A stretch of 64,000 bases of DNA, from assembly GCF_004745505.1 (NCBI RefSeq), contig NZ_RKLX01000014.1, positions 1 through 64,000 of the forward strand, in the 5' to 3' direction. Source of the DNA: Levilactobacillus suantsaiihabitans. GTDB taxonomy: Bacteria > Bacillota > Bacilli > Lactobacillales > Lactobacillaceae. Shown one piece after another: positions 17,191 to 26,469 of the stretch. Under the pieces are notes generated by a model. The model was not told the origin of the DNA and ran no database searches. It was given only the letters and a program-made list of their open reading frames with translations. The stretch's first letter is position 1, and every line of letters starts with the position of its first letter. The translations under genes were made by a program, and so were the position numbers.

Positions 17191-18817
17191 CTCCTTGTAA
17201 CGTGTGGTTATTGAAAATCGTTAGGATGCGGATACCAACGTTGATACGAAAGGCCTCATCTACGTCGGCAAGATTAATACCGGTTCGTTCCTTAATCTTA
17301 GCCAGACGATAGCTCATGGTCTTGGGATGAATAAACAGTGCGTTGGCGCTTTCCTTGGTATTTTGGTTCTTCTCTAAATAGACTTGCAACGTCTGATAGA
17401 GGTCTGGCTTATTTTCGTACAACTCCATCAGTTCTTCGGGGATGAAGCTTCGTAGTTGATTGATGTCTGTTGTATTAAATAAGAATCGGTAGAATCCTAA
17501 GTCATTGTACGTTAGTGTGAAGGATCGCTTATACAAGCCGCTCGCAATCTGCAGTGTTTTAAGGGCTTGAAGAGAATAATCCTTAAATTGATTAGGATGG
17601 CAAGCTTCGCTGATACCAATCTGAAAGTACTGTTTCTGTGATTCAGATTGCAGATGGTCCAGAATTTGCGTTAGCTGGACCTTGATTTGATGAATAGAGG
17701 TGGGTTTGTTTTCAAAGATTAGGATAATCCGATTCTGGCGAATACGATAAATGGTTTCTGGCCAGTAGCGTTTGAACAAGTTGACGATGCGATCAGCCTC
17801 TTTGGGATGATCGGTGAAATATTCAGGTCGCAATTGATCGTCTTGAATTGTTTGAATCACGGTGATTCGGTAGTTCTGATTGGCTACTAATTTGAAATGG
17901 GCTAGGGTATTGTCGAATTGTTCTTGCGTTGTGATTTTACCGTTGATTAAGTCGTCAATAATGTCGTTGGCATAGGTCCGCATACTTTGTTTAACCGCCG
18001 ATCGCTTGAGTGCCTCCATTTGGGTAAAGTTAACGGCGTTTTCAATAGCCATAAAGTCAATATCACGAATGGGTTCTCGTTGAATAAAGATACCCAGATA
18101 GACCTCATCGACACGGCTTTGTGGAATCTTAACGATGAGCTGTTGTACGGTTGAATCCATGAGGGGGGCTTGGTAATACTGATAATTGGTATATCCCTTC
18201 TTGGGAAGTGGCTGGCGTTTCGTGAACTGAACGAGAGCTGAGTCGTTTGTTGAGTTTTTACTATGTACTATGGTTTGCTCAACGTTGTCTTTAACTTGGA
18301 AAATAGTGACGGGATTATGAATCAAAGTTGCTAACATATCGGCGATAGATTGCATAGACCCGCCATGAATAGCTAAATTCACGAATTGCTGGTTGATGGT
18401 CTTGTATTGATCCAACAATCGGTTTTTCTCGTTGAAGAGTAGTTGCATGACCTGCAGTAAAATATCACTGTACTTAATTGCTTCTGGAATCTGAATTAGC
18501 GGAATCTGGTAATGGTCACATTGGGTTACGATGGTCTGGGGAATTTGCGTAATAAATCGGGTCATTTTAACGATTAATGCGCTACAAGAATTTTTGTGAA
18601 GGGTCTCCATAAACTTGGAGAGTTCAGTCACGGATAACTGATCGAAACCAGGTAAAGCAGTAATCAGCAATTCGTGAGGGGTGATCCAGCGCTCGACATC
18701 GGGTGCCTCCATGATCATGACGTTATTAACGAGATTGTCCTGTCCTTGGTACCCCGCAATTGTTTGAGCAGATTGAAGAGAATCAATGTGACAGACGTCT
18801 TTCATGGTAACTGACAT
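17168..18817 (-). CDS. pucR: PucR-family transcriptional regulator
   Basis: This 549-residue regulator has an N-terminal PucR sensory domain (about 1-125), a central GGDEF-like region and a C-terminal helix-turn-helix of the PucR/CdaR type (about 480-535, NALFIHPKTMSYRLAKIKERTG). In Bacillus PucR activates purine catabolism genes in response to allantoin-type compounds. Here it is divergent from the FdrA-DUF1116 fusion and upstream of the hydrolase, so it probably controls the cluster. AAAGGAGG lies 6 bases before the ATG. Confidence 0.88.
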   Translation of the reverse strand: MSVTMKDVCHIDSLQSAQTIAGYQGQDNLVNNVMIMEAPDVERWITPHELLITALPGFDQLSVTELSKFMETLHKNSCSALIVKMTRFITQIPQTIVTQCDHYQIPLIQIPEAIKYSDILLQVMQLLFNEKNRLLDQYKTINQQFVNLAIHGGSMQSIADMLATLIHNPVTIFQVKDNVEQTIVHSKNSTNDSALVQFTKRQPLPKKGYTNYQYYQAPLMDSTVQQLIVKIPQSRVDEVYLGIFIQREPIRDIDFMAIENAVNFTQMEALKRSAVKQSMRTYANDIIDDLINGKITTQEQFDNTLAHFKLVANQNYRITVIQTIQDDQLRPEYFTDHPKEADRIVNLFKRYWPETIYRIRQNRIILIFENKPTSIHQIKVQLTQILDHLQSESQKQYFQIGISEACHPNQFKDYSLQALKTLQIASGLYKRSFTLTYNDLGFYRFLFNTTDINQLRSFIPEELMELYENKPDLYQTLQVYLEKNQNTKESANALFIHPKTMSYRLAKIKERTGINLADVDEAFRINVGIRILTIFNNHTLQGDEFFANH

Positions 18818-18903
18818 GATAAACCTCCTTTGGTTAATCGTGGTAAGCTATACCCATATATTACTCTCAACAAGATAAAATTCAATGAATAGGCAGCGCT
18901 TTC

Positions 18904-18924
18904 CTTTATCCTCAGAAGATAAAG
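18904..18924. promoter_or_regulatory. Candidate PucR operator in the pucR-fdrA divergent promoter
   Basis: CTTTATC-N7-GATAAAG is a perfect 7-bp-arm inverted repeat with the same core and spacing (TTATC-N7-GATAA) as 16337-16363. A weak cre-like sequence (GGCAGCGCTTTCC, 18892-18904) abuts it. Confidence 0.5.
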
Positions 18925-19020
18925 ATTGCGAAACGACCTTATCTGGTCAGGGCAATGTAATCTTTACTGAAGTTCCTTATGATTGGACTTGTAATTGAGG
19001 TAACCAAGGAGGTAGAGATT

Positions 19021-22000
19021 GTGTTATATACCGTAATTAAGAAAAATAGCTATCAAGATTCCATCAACTTGATGCTCTTGACCAATAACATTAGCGATAT
19101 GCCAGGTGTTAACAAGGTTCAAGTCATGATGGGAACGGCCGCCAACAAAGATATTTTTGATGAGGCGGGATTGTTAACTGAAGAAGCTAAGGCGGCTCAG
19201 CCCAATGATATGATGATTGTCTTGGATTCAGACGACGCTAGTGTCATGGATCAAGTGCTTAGTGCGACTGATGATTTCCTAAGCGATTTATCAGTTAAAT
19301 CTGATGATGACAGTACTGACTCTAAGAACGTGACTAATTGGGAAGATGCTAAGAAGCAATTGCCAGATGCAAATTTGGCATTGATTTCAGTTCCCGGTGT
19401 TTATGCGGCAGACGAAATTGATAATGCTCTGGACAATAATCTGAATGCCTTTGTTTTTAGTGACAATGTTTCTCTAGAAGATGAAACGCGTTTAAAGAAA
19501 AAGGCGCATAAGAAAGGCTTGCTGGTGATGGGGCCTGATTGTGGGACTGGTATCATTAGTAACGTACCGCTAGCCTTCACCAATGTGGTTCGCTCAGGCA
19601 ACATCGGCTTAGTTGGCGCTTCAGGGACTGGTATTCAAGAAGTTACGACAATCATTGAACGACTAGGCGGCGGGGTCACTCATGCGATCGGTACGGGTGG
19701 CCGTGACTTGTCGGATCCTGTTGGTGCAATTACCATGGAGGATGCAATCGCTGGATTGGCACATCATGACCCAACAGAAGTGGTTGGGATTATTTCCAAG
19801 CCGCCGGCAAAAGAAGTCCGCGATGATGTTGTAAAGTTGTTGCACAGTATCAATAAGCCTGTCGTGGCCATCTTCTTGGGCGAAAAGCCAGACCATCATG
19901 AAGGCTCAGTTTACTTGGCACATACGTTGGAAGAAACCGCTCGGATTGCGATGGATTTAGCGGATCATAAACCGGTTAAGCCTAATTACTATGCAGCTAA
20001 GCCATTACAAACAGCAGGACCAGAGCTAGTTGGTAAGAAAGTTATCGGCTTGTATTCTGGAGGGACATTAGCCTATGAAGCAGGAATGCTGATCTCAGAA
20101 GCTCTGAACTTAGGTGGCATTATTTCTGATGAGGGCTATGTCTTGCGGGCTAATGGCAACGAGGTTCTCGACTTAGGTGATGATATCTATACCCAAGGTC
20201 GGCCACATCCGATGATCGATCCACGGATTCGAATTGAAAAGATCAATGAGTATGCTGAAAAATCAGATACGGGTGTCATTTTGTTGGATGATGTCTTAGG
20301 GTATGGAACGGATGATCAGATGGCTGACGCATTAGCTAAGGCGGTTAAGGACGCATTAGCTAAGCGACCAGAACTTAAATTTGTGACGACGATTGTGGGG
20401 ACCAATGAAGACCCGCAAGACTACCAAGAAGCGCGGAAATTATTAGCAGCGGCGGGTGCAATTGTTTGTGATAGCAATGCTCAAGCTGTACGTGTTGCCC
20501 TGAACCTGATTGGTAAGGATGTCAATGAACCTGATAAAGCAGTTGTACCTTACACGCAGAAGACAGCACCTGTTCCGGCCTCCAGCGAGTCTCTTTTGGA
20601 CTTGTTATACACTAAGCCTCGGGTTATAAATGTTGGTGTGGCAGAGTTCTTGAAACCGGTTCTGAAGTTCGGTGGTACTGGCGTTCAGTTTGACTGGCAA
20701 CCAATTGCCGGTGGTAATCCTAAGATGATTAAATTGATCAAGCGGGTCAAGGCCTTAAAAGATCGGCAAACTGAAAACAATCACGTGATGACAGATTTGA
20801 AGCAGGCGGCACCATTCTTAACGGACGTGGTTCCTGCAGGAAGTGTGATTCCAGAGTTGAAGGGGCATCACACGTTGTTACATGCTGGTTCACCAATCAC
20901 ATATGCTGAGATGACGTCACCAATGCAAGGTGGCTGCATCGGTGCAGTCTTGTTTGAAGGCTGGGCGAAGGATGAAGCTGAAGCACGGCGGATGTTAGAA
21001 AATGAGGAAATTGATTTTCTCTGCAACCATGATGTCAACGCTGTAGGTCCTATGGGTGGGATTACCTCAGAACATATGGCAGTCCTAGTCATTAAAAATA
21101 AGCTGAAAGGCAACGATGCCTATTGCACGATGAATGAAGGAATTGGTAAAGTTCTGCGGTTTGGTGCTTATTCCCAAGAGGTCATTGACCGACTGAATTG
21201 GATGGCCAATGTCTTAGCACCGACGTTAAGTGCGGCGTTAAAGAAGCTAGATGGCGGATTAAACGTGAACGTCATGATGGCCAAAGCAATCACTATGGGT
21301 GACGAATTCCATCAACGGAATATCGCGGCTAGCCTAGTCTTCCTCAAGGAAGTTGCGCCGTTGATTGTGTCGTTGGATATTGCCGAAAAGACCAAGCAAG
21401 AAGTCATTCAATTCTTAGCAGACACGGATCAATTCTTCCTAAGCATCATGATGGCAACTGGTAAGTCAATGGTTGACGCAGCTCGGACTTATCATAAAGG
21501 AACTGTCGTGACGACCATGACTCGAAATGGGAAAGATTTCGGGATTCGTATCAGTGCATTAGGTGATCAATGGTTCACGGCTCCAGTCAATACGCCAGAA
21601 GGCCTGTTCTTCACAGGTTTCTCGCAAGATGACGCTAATCCAGATATGGGTGATAGTGCCATTGCCGAAACAGTTGGCTTTGGTGGCATGGCTATGATTG
21701 CTGCACCGGGTGTTACCCGATTCGTTGGTGCGGGTGGTTTCAAGGACGCCCAAAAGATTAGTAACCAAATGGCTAAGATCACGCTAGGCCGTAACCCAAA
21801 CTTCTCGATTCCAACTTGGGATTTCCAAGGAACTGCTATGGGAATCGATATTGTGAAGGTGGTTGAAACAGGAATTACACCAGTGATTAACACCGGGATT
21901 GCCAGCAAAGTTGCGGGTGTTGGACAAGTTGGTGCCGGAACGGTGCATGCACCATTGGCTTGCTTTGAAAAGGCATTAGTAGCTTATGCTCAACACATGG

Positions 22001-22056
22001 GGCTCATTGAAGCTGATGAAGCCAAGTCTATGGATAAAGAATTAGTTGAAGCATAA
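19021..22056 (+). CDS. fdrA: FdrA-DUF1116 fusion (AllF-AllG), carbamoyltransferase subunit
   Basis: This 1011-residue protein joins two normally separate proteins. Residues 1 to about 505 match FdrA/AllF, a CoA-ligase-like protein with a GIGLVGASGTG-like loop (NIGLVGASGTGIQ) and GGRDLSD. After a linker (about 505-525), the rest matches DUF1116 (YlbE/AllG; MQGGCIGAVLFEGWA, CNHDVNAVGPMGG). In E. coli AllF, AllG and AllH are reported to form the oxamate carbamoyltransferase that releases carbamoyl phosphate for carbamate kinase. The start is the GTG at 19021, 8 bases after AAGGAGG; an upstream ATG at 18979 lacks a ribosome site. It is followed by DUF2877 in an operon. There is no stop or restart at the junction. 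The substrate here is not known. Confidence 0.9.
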   Translation: MLYTVIKKNSYQDSINLMLLTNNISDMPGVNKVQVMMGTAANKDIFDEAGLLTEEAKAAQPNDMMIVLDSDDASVMDQVLSATDDFLSDLSVKSDDDSTDSKNVTNWEDAKKQLPDANLALISVPGVYAADEIDNALDNNLNAFVFSDNVSLEDETRLKKKAHKKGLLVMGPDCGTGIISNVPLAFTNVVRSGNIGLVGASGTGIQEVTTIIERLGGGVTHAIGTGGRDLSDPVGAITMEDAIAGLAHHDPTEVVGIISKPPAKEVRDDVVKLLHSINKPVVAIFLGEKPDHHEGSVYLAHTLEETARIAMDLADHKPVKPNYYAAKPLQTAGPELVGKKVIGLYSGGTLAYEAGMLISEALNLGGIISDEGYVLRANGNEVLDLGDDIYTQGRPHPMIDPRIRIEKINEYAEKSDTGVILLDDVLGYGTDDQMADALAKAVKDALAKRPELKFVTTIVGTNEDPQDYQEARKLLAAAGAIVCDSNAQAVRVALNLIGKDVNEPDKAVVPYTQKTAPVPASSESLLDLLYTKPRVINVGVAEFLKPVLKFGGTGVQFDWQPIAGGNPKMIKLIKRVKALKDRQTENNHVMTDLKQAAPFLTDVVPAGSVIPELKGHHTLLHAGSPITYAEMTSPMQGGCIGAVLFEGWAKDEAEARRMLENEEIDFLCNHDVNAVGPMGGITSEHMAVLVIKNKLKGNDAYCTMNEGIGKVLRFGAYSQEVIDRLNWMANVLAPTLSAALKKLDGGLNVNVMMAKAITMGDEFHQRNIAASLVFLKEVAPLIVSLDIAEKTKQEVIQFLADTDQFFLSIMMATGKSMVDAARTYHKGTVVTTMTRNGKDFGIRISALGDQWFTAPVNTPEGLFFTGFSQDDANPDMGDSAIAETVGFGGMAMIAAPGVTRFVGAGGFKDAQKISNQMAKITLGRNPNFSIPTWDFQGTAMGIDIVKVVETGITPVINTGIASKVAGVGQVGAGTVHAPLACFEKALVAYAQHMGLIEADEAKSMDKELVEA

Positions 22057-22070
22057 AGGGGTTATCGTTG

Positions 22071-22904
22071 ATGACTGATAATGACCTTGCAAATGGAGAG
22101 AGAAGCAGTTGGCTGTCTCTCTATTTGTTTAACCACGATTGTGGCCGAGTGACGGGCCTGTTTAAGCACAGTCTGAATATTCAGTTTTCAGGAATATTAT
22201 TTCACTTGGGCCGGAAAACGGAGACACTGTCTTGTTTAGGGATTACGTTACCGGATGATCAAGTTATGTCAATCCTACGGCAGGTAAGCGTTGATGATCA
22301 GGCTAGATTTATCAATGGAACTATCTACCTTTATACGCAAATGACGGTGTTAGCAGTGCCTGTAATGACGCTGAAAGAGGTTAATTTGACAGTACCTACG
22401 AATCTGTCACCAACCTTATTACCAGCAGCGTTGGCTAAATTTCAGCAAATTCCGTTTCAGGAAAAATGGGGGCTAGCCAATATGGAGCAAGCTAGTCGGT
22501 TAAGCAATCAGCTACTGTCGGCCAACTTGGCAGCAGATATTCAAGCCGTTGCTGGTCATTTAGTGGGTCGTGGTCGTGGCCTGACCCCCAGCGGAGACGA
22601 TATCATGGTTGGTTTTACAACGGCTCTGACTGCTTTTCAAGATCCGCGAGCAGCATTATGGCGAGAAACGTTAGCAACGTTAGCTAAGCAGAACGTGACG
22701 ACTAGTGTATCTGTCGCATATTTACGAGCGGCTAGTGAGCGAGTAGCCTCACAGAAGCTCATTCACTTGATAGCCGCACTCAAACAAGGCTCAACAACTG
22801 ACATACTAGCTGCAATTCAATCAGTTGAGAATTTTGGGCATACGTCGGGAATAGATACGTTATTCGGCTTTGCAACTGGTTTAACAGCTAGGTTGTCTGA
22901 GTAG
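22071..22904 (+). CDS. DUF2877 protein (AllH-like subunit)
   Basis: This 277-residue protein has the family signature GRGLTPSGDD (about residue 166). It corresponds to YlbF/AllH, the third component of the AllFGH carbamoyltransferase. The ATG at 22071 is 14 bases past the fusion gene and 9 bases past AAAGGGG; a TTG at 22068 is an alternative. Co-occurrence with FdrA, DUF1116 and carbamate kinase is the known pattern of the family. Confidence 0.85.
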   Translation: MTDNDLANGERSSWLSLYLFNHDCGRVTGLFKHSLNIQFSGILFHLGRKTETLSCLGITLPDDQVMSILRQVSVDDQARFINGTIYLYTQMTVLAVPVMTLKEVNLTVPTNLSPTLLPAALAKFQQIPFQEKWGLANMEQASRLSNQLLSANLAADIQAVAGHLVGRGRGLTPSGDDIMVGFTTALTAFQDPRAALWRETLATLAKQNVTTSVSVAYLRAASERVASQKLIHLIAALKQGSTTDILAAIQSVENFGHTSGIDTLFGFATGLTARLSE

Positions 22905-22974
22905 GATAAAAATTAATAGGAAACTTATACAAGTCTCCTAATGTATTTATAACGAGTATGTGTGAAAATGAACA

Positions 22975-22994
22975 TATAATGTAAGCGCTTAACA
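22975..22994 (+). promoter_or_regulatory. -10 box and overlapping cre-like site before the amidohydrolase
   Basis: TATAAT (22975-22980) is followed directly by TGTAAGCGCTTAACA (22980-22994), a cre-like palindrome carrying one extra base. The -35 is poor. The position just after the -10 would suit repression by CcpA. Confidence 0.5.
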
Positions 22995-23051
22995 TTGGTT
23001 CGTAACTGTATTCAACAGGCTTTAAAATCCTAATAATGGAGTGAATATATC

Positions 23052-24296
23052 ATGGACATTTTATTTAAACAGGTTCGCTTAAATGATAATGAATCGTTGA
23101 AGGACGTTGCCATCGACAATGGTAAGATTGTTAAGATTGCACCAGAGATTAATGAACCTGCAGACAAAGTGATTGCAGGGGATGGGCATGTTCTGATTCC
23201 AGGATTAGTTGAATCACACATTCACTTGGACAAAGCATTGATTTCGAATCGGGTACACAACCAGTCAGGGACGTTAAAGGAAGCTATTGCTGTAACAGCT
23301 AAGGCTAAGCCTACGTTCACGCGTGAAGATATCTATGCTCGGGCTAAGAAGGCCTTGGAGATGGAAATTGAACACGGGGTTACAAGTATGCGGACTCATG
23401 CAGAATTTTCACCTGAAGCCGGATTTGATGGTTTCAAGACGATTTTGCAATTGAAGGAAGAGTACAAGGACATGTTGGACATGCAGGTTGTGGCCTTCCC
23501 TCAAGATGGTATCTTCAAATTACCAGGAATGACGAAGATGATGGATGAAGCTATGCAGATGGGGGCCGATGTTGTCGGCGGGATTCCTTACGTTGATCCA
23601 GATCCTAAGCAGCACATTGATTATATCTTTGAATTGGCTAAGAAATACAATAAGGACGTGGACTTCCACCAAGACTTCTTTGATGATGCTGATAAGTTGA
23701 CTGTTCAGTATATTGCTGAGAAGACGATTCAAGAGCACTGGGAAGGTCGGGTCACGGTTGGCCATGAAACTGCTTTAGCGGCTGTTCCACCAGAGAAGTT
23801 AAAGCCAATCATCGAACTGCTTCATAAGGCACAGGTCAATGTCATTTCATTACCAGAAACGGACCTTCATCTGGGCGGTCGGACTGATACTTACAATGTA
23901 CGGCGTTGTGTCACTCCAATTCGGAAATTGCGGGATGGCGGTGTTAACGTAGCGTTATCTACGAATAACATCCGTAATCCATTTACCCCATTTGGTAATG
24001 GTGATATCATGCAAGTTGGTTTCTTAGCAGTGCCAGTGGCTCACTTAGGTGGCTTGGATGACTTGCCAACTGTCTTGGATATGTTGACGAATAATCCGGC
24101 TAAGATTCTGCATTTGCCAGCATACGGTGTTCAGGAAGGCGATGACGCTGACTTGGTACTTCTTGATACTAAGGTCAAGAATGATGCTGTTATCGACATC
24201 CCAGATCGGTTGTACGTCCTGAAGAACGGTCGGATTACCGTTACCACGGAACGTAAGGTTTCTGTTTTCCGGGGAAACACGGTCGGCGTGAAGTAG
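23052..24296 (+). CDS. CodA-like amidohydrolase with altered active site
   Basis: This 414-residue TIM-barrel amidohydrolase aligns well with E. coli cytosine deaminase CodA. Metal ligands His56 and His58 (HIHLD), His206 and His238 are kept, as is Gln151 (VAFPQDG), which matches the substrate-binding Gln156 of CodA. However, the position of catalytic Glu217 is Phe209 (HQDFFDD), and the metal-binding Asp313 position is Asn305 (STNN instead of GHDD). By alignment from memory it is therefore unlikely to be an ordinary cytosine deaminase. It may open or deaminate another ring amide or ureide. It has its own promoter with a cre-like box and is followed by a strong terminator. Confidence 0.85.
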   Translation: MDILFKQVRLNDNESLKDVAIDNGKIVKIAPEINEPADKVIAGDGHVLIPGLVESHIHLDKALISNRVHNQSGTLKEAIAVTAKAKPTFTREDIYARAKKALEMEIEHGVTSMRTHAEFSPEAGFDGFKTILQLKEEYKDMLDMQVVAFPQDGIFKLPGMTKMMDEAMQMGADVVGGIPYVDPDPKQHIDYIFELAKKYNKDVDFHQDFFDDADKLTVQYIAEKTIQEHWEGRVTVGHETALAAVPPEKLKPIIELLHKAQVNVISLPETDLHLGGRTDTYNVRRCVTPIRKLRDGGVNVALSTNNIRNPFTPFGNGDIMQVGFLAVPVAHLGGLDDLPTVLDMLTNNPAKILHLPAYGVQEGDDADLVLLDTKVKNDAVIDIPDRLYVLKNGRITVTTERKVSVFRGNTVGVK

Positions 24297-24336
24297 TGAC
24301 TGAGATTTACGGGTAAAATGAATATGCGATAACTAA

Positions 24337-24386
24337 AAAACGTCACAGTAACTAAACGATTGGTCGTCTAGTTACTGTGACGTTTT
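24337..24386. terminator. Strong bidirectional terminator
   Basis: An 18-bp perfect stem (24337-24354 with 24369-24386) has AAAA at one end and TTTT at the other. It separates the convergent amidohydrolase and DUF1097 copy 2. Confidence 0.93.
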
Positions 24387-24402
24387 CACTTACCACAAAT
24401 CC

Positions 24403-24975
24403 TTAACCCAACTGGTCCTCAGGTTCGCCCTTATCAGCCGTATCGTGGTCCTGGCTGTCGTCGTCCTTGGGCTTCTTTTCCGGGAACAACTTGAACATGA
24501 CCTTGTTGAAGTAGTCCGAAGCGTAGCCGATGACGAAGATGCCCATGAACATTGAGGCCAGCAGTTCAAAGCAAAACATCGGCCAGCTCTTGATGGTGAT
24601 GTTGGAGATGATCAGCATGGTCGTCCCCCAAGTGATCAGCCAAGCCGGCACCTCGGTGAATGGCAGGATGGTCCCCTGTAAGAAGAGGGCGGCAAACGTC
24701 AAGATACCAAACATCACGGACGAGGCCACTAGCCCAGAAATCCAAGACACGTGCAGCAGGGAGAAGGCCATCAGCCCCCAGATGAGGCCCAGGCAGAAAC
24801 TCAACAGAATATTCCAGATCTTATCCTTCGGGAAGCCGGCACCGAAGAAGTAGGAGACCGCAATGAAGGCGGCGGCACCCATCCACAGTGAAAAGCCAGT
24901 CATGATCAAGCTGTAAACGATGGTGAACCCACCAACGCCGATGGAGTCGAACCAAACTTTTTTACTAATTTTCAT
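24403..24975 (-). CDS. DUF1097 membrane protein (YcdZ-like), copy 2
   Basis: This 190-residue paralogue of the protein at 15656-16207 has the same hydrophobic pattern. Its acidic, hydrophilic tail (about 165-190, rich in Asp and Glu) is longer than in copy 1. AAAGGGG precedes the ATG. It lies between the amidohydrolase and preA, which strengthens its link with the cluster. A possible role as a transporter or channel is inferred from context only. Confidence 0.8.
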   Translation of the reverse strand: MKISKKVWFDSIGVGGFTIVYSLIMTGFSLWMGAAAFIAVSYFFGAGFPKDKIWNILLSFCLGLIWGLMAFSLLHVSWISGLVASSVMFGILTFAALFLQGTILPFTEVPAWLITWGTTMLIISNITIKSWPMFCFELLASMFMGIFVIGYASDYFNKVMFKLFPEKKPKDDDSQDHDTADKGEPEDQLG

Positions 24976-24996
24976 GATGTGATTTCCCCTTTACTA

Positions 24997-25010
24997 GTTA
25001 GCGCTTCCAT
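24997..25010 (-). promoter_or_regulatory. cre-like site upstream of DUF1097 copy 2
   Basis: On the minus strand TGGAAGCGCTAACT matches TGNAANCGNTTNCA with two mismatches. Confidence 0.45.
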
Positions 25011-25087
25011 TTCGTAGTCAGAGTTACAGTGTATCTGATTCTAGGAAACAGCGCAAGGACTTTAGGTAAAACGTTTAAACCCAAAAT

Positions 25088-25130
25088 GAGGCGGGCCTTC
25101 AACCCCTTGGTTTTGGCCCAGCCTCTTTTA
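25088..25130 (-). terminator. Terminator after preTA
   Basis: GAGGCGGGCC (25088-25097) pairs with GGCCCAGCCTC (25115-25125) with one bulge. ATTTT follows on the minus strand. Confidence 0.65.
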
Positions 25131-25197
25131 GGAGCGTCACACCCCAATCACTCAATTTTTTAATCCCCCGGACAGCGGGTATGACGCGGTTAACGTT

Positions 25198-26469
25198 TTA
25201 GAAATGCGTCAAGCGTGGTGACTCAACCTTGATGTCTTCTGGATTGCCTTCGCGGCCTGGTTTCATCACAACTTCACCAGTCGAGATGGCGCCCACTGGG
25301 CAGACCAGGTTGCACAGGTGGCAGCCGACACATTTGTCGGTATCGACCGTTGGGCGGCGGGCTTCCTCATTCCATTGGATAGCTTGGTGCGCCCCGTCGA
25401 AGCAAGAGATGTAGCAACGGCCACAGCCAATGCACTTGTCCCAGTCGATCTTTGGGTAAACCTTGTAGTCCCGGTTCAGAGACTCAACGGGCACGATGCT
25501 CTTGTTGGCCACGCCAATGATGTCTGACAGGTGGTCAACCCCTTGTTCTTCCATGTAGTGCATCAACCCGTTCTTCATGTCTTCCACGATCCGGTAGCCG
25601 TATTGCATGACGGAGGTAGTGACTTGCAGGGTGGTTGCGCCTAACAGGAGGAATTCAGCGGCGTCTTGCCAGGTTTCGATCCCACCGATCCCGGAGATTG
25701 GCAGTTGTTCCATGCCGGCAGCTTCCCGTAATTGTTGGATGAAGCGTAAGGCGATTGGCTTAACGGCTTTCCCGGAGAAACCGGAGATAGAGCCCTTGCC
25801 GTCAACCGTTGGTAAGGCCGTCTTGCGGTCGATGTCTAAGTTGGCGATGGACTTCACGGTGTTGATGGTGGCAATCCCGTCAGCCCCGCCATCTAGGCTG
25901 GCTTTGGCAGCGGGCACCATGTCGGTGATGTTCGGCGTCATCTTGGCCAGGATTGGCAAATCAGTTCCGCGACGAACGGCGGCACAGTACTTCTTGACCA
26001 GTTCAGGGTTGGTCCCGACGTCAGAACCCATTTCGTGTGAAGTCATTTGTGGGCAAGACAGGTTCATTTCGATCATGTCGGCCTTGGCTTCCGTGACCAA
26101 TTGGGCCAGTTCTTCCCAGTCTTGTTCGTTGGTCCCCATGATGGAAGCGATGATGATCTTGGTGGGGTAGTTTTCCTTTAACTTCTTCAGGTCATGTAAG
26201 TTGTCTTCCAAGGAGTGTTCGGCAATCTGTTCCATGTTCTTGAACCCAACGAACGGGGTGCCTTCCTTGGTCAGTTCGTCAAACCGGGGCGACACTTCAT
26301 CAACTTTAAAGTGCTTAGGGCCAATCGTCTTGAACGCGACCCCAGCCCAGCCTTCATCAAAGGCCTTGGCACACATTTCGTAACAGTTACCTACTGGTGA
26401 AGAGGATAGGAGAAACGGATTTTCAAAATGTACGCCTAAGAAATCTACGGATAAGTCTTTTTTAATCAT
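25198..26469 (-). CDS. preA: NAD-dependent dihydropyrimidine dehydrogenase subunit PreA
   Basis: This 423-residue subunit reduces uracil or thymine to the dihydro form, or runs in reverse. The FMN barrel domain (about 1-310) has the active-site Cys139 in NLSCP. The C-terminus has two [4Fe-4S] motifs, [11 protein letters not shown] and [12 protein letters not shown]. The start overlaps the stop of preT (TAATG), giving translational coupling. Together PreT and PreA correspond to the separate halves of mammalian dihydropyrimidine dehydrogenase. Few lactobacilli are known for pyrimidine reduction, so its place beside a carbamoyltransferase cluster is notable. Confidence 0.92.
   Translation of the reverse strand: MIKKDLSVDFLGVHFENPFLLSSSPVGNCYEMCAKAFDEGWAGVAFKTIGPKHFKVDEVSPRFDELTKEGTPFVGFKNMEQIAEHSLEDNLHDLKKLKENYPTKIIIASIMGTNEQDWEELAQLVTEAKADMIEMNLSCPQMTSHEMGSDVGTNPELVKKYCAAVRRGTDLPILAKMTPNITDMVPAAKASLDGGADGIATINTVKSIANLDIDRKTALPTVDGKGSISGFSGKAVKPIALRFIQQLREAAGMEQLPISGIGGIETWQDAAEFLLLGATTLQVTTSVMQYGYRIVEDMKNGLMHYMEEQGVDHLSDIIGVANKSIVPVESLNRDYKVYPKIDWDKCIGCGRCYISCFDGAHQAIQWNEEARRPTVDTDKCVGCHLCNLVCPVGAISTGEVVMKPGREGNPEDIKVESPRLTHF

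Noticed and set aside
23052-24296. Naming the amidohydrolase cytosine deaminase (codA)
   Set aside because: Two catalytic positions differ from CodA by alignment, so the specific name is not supported.
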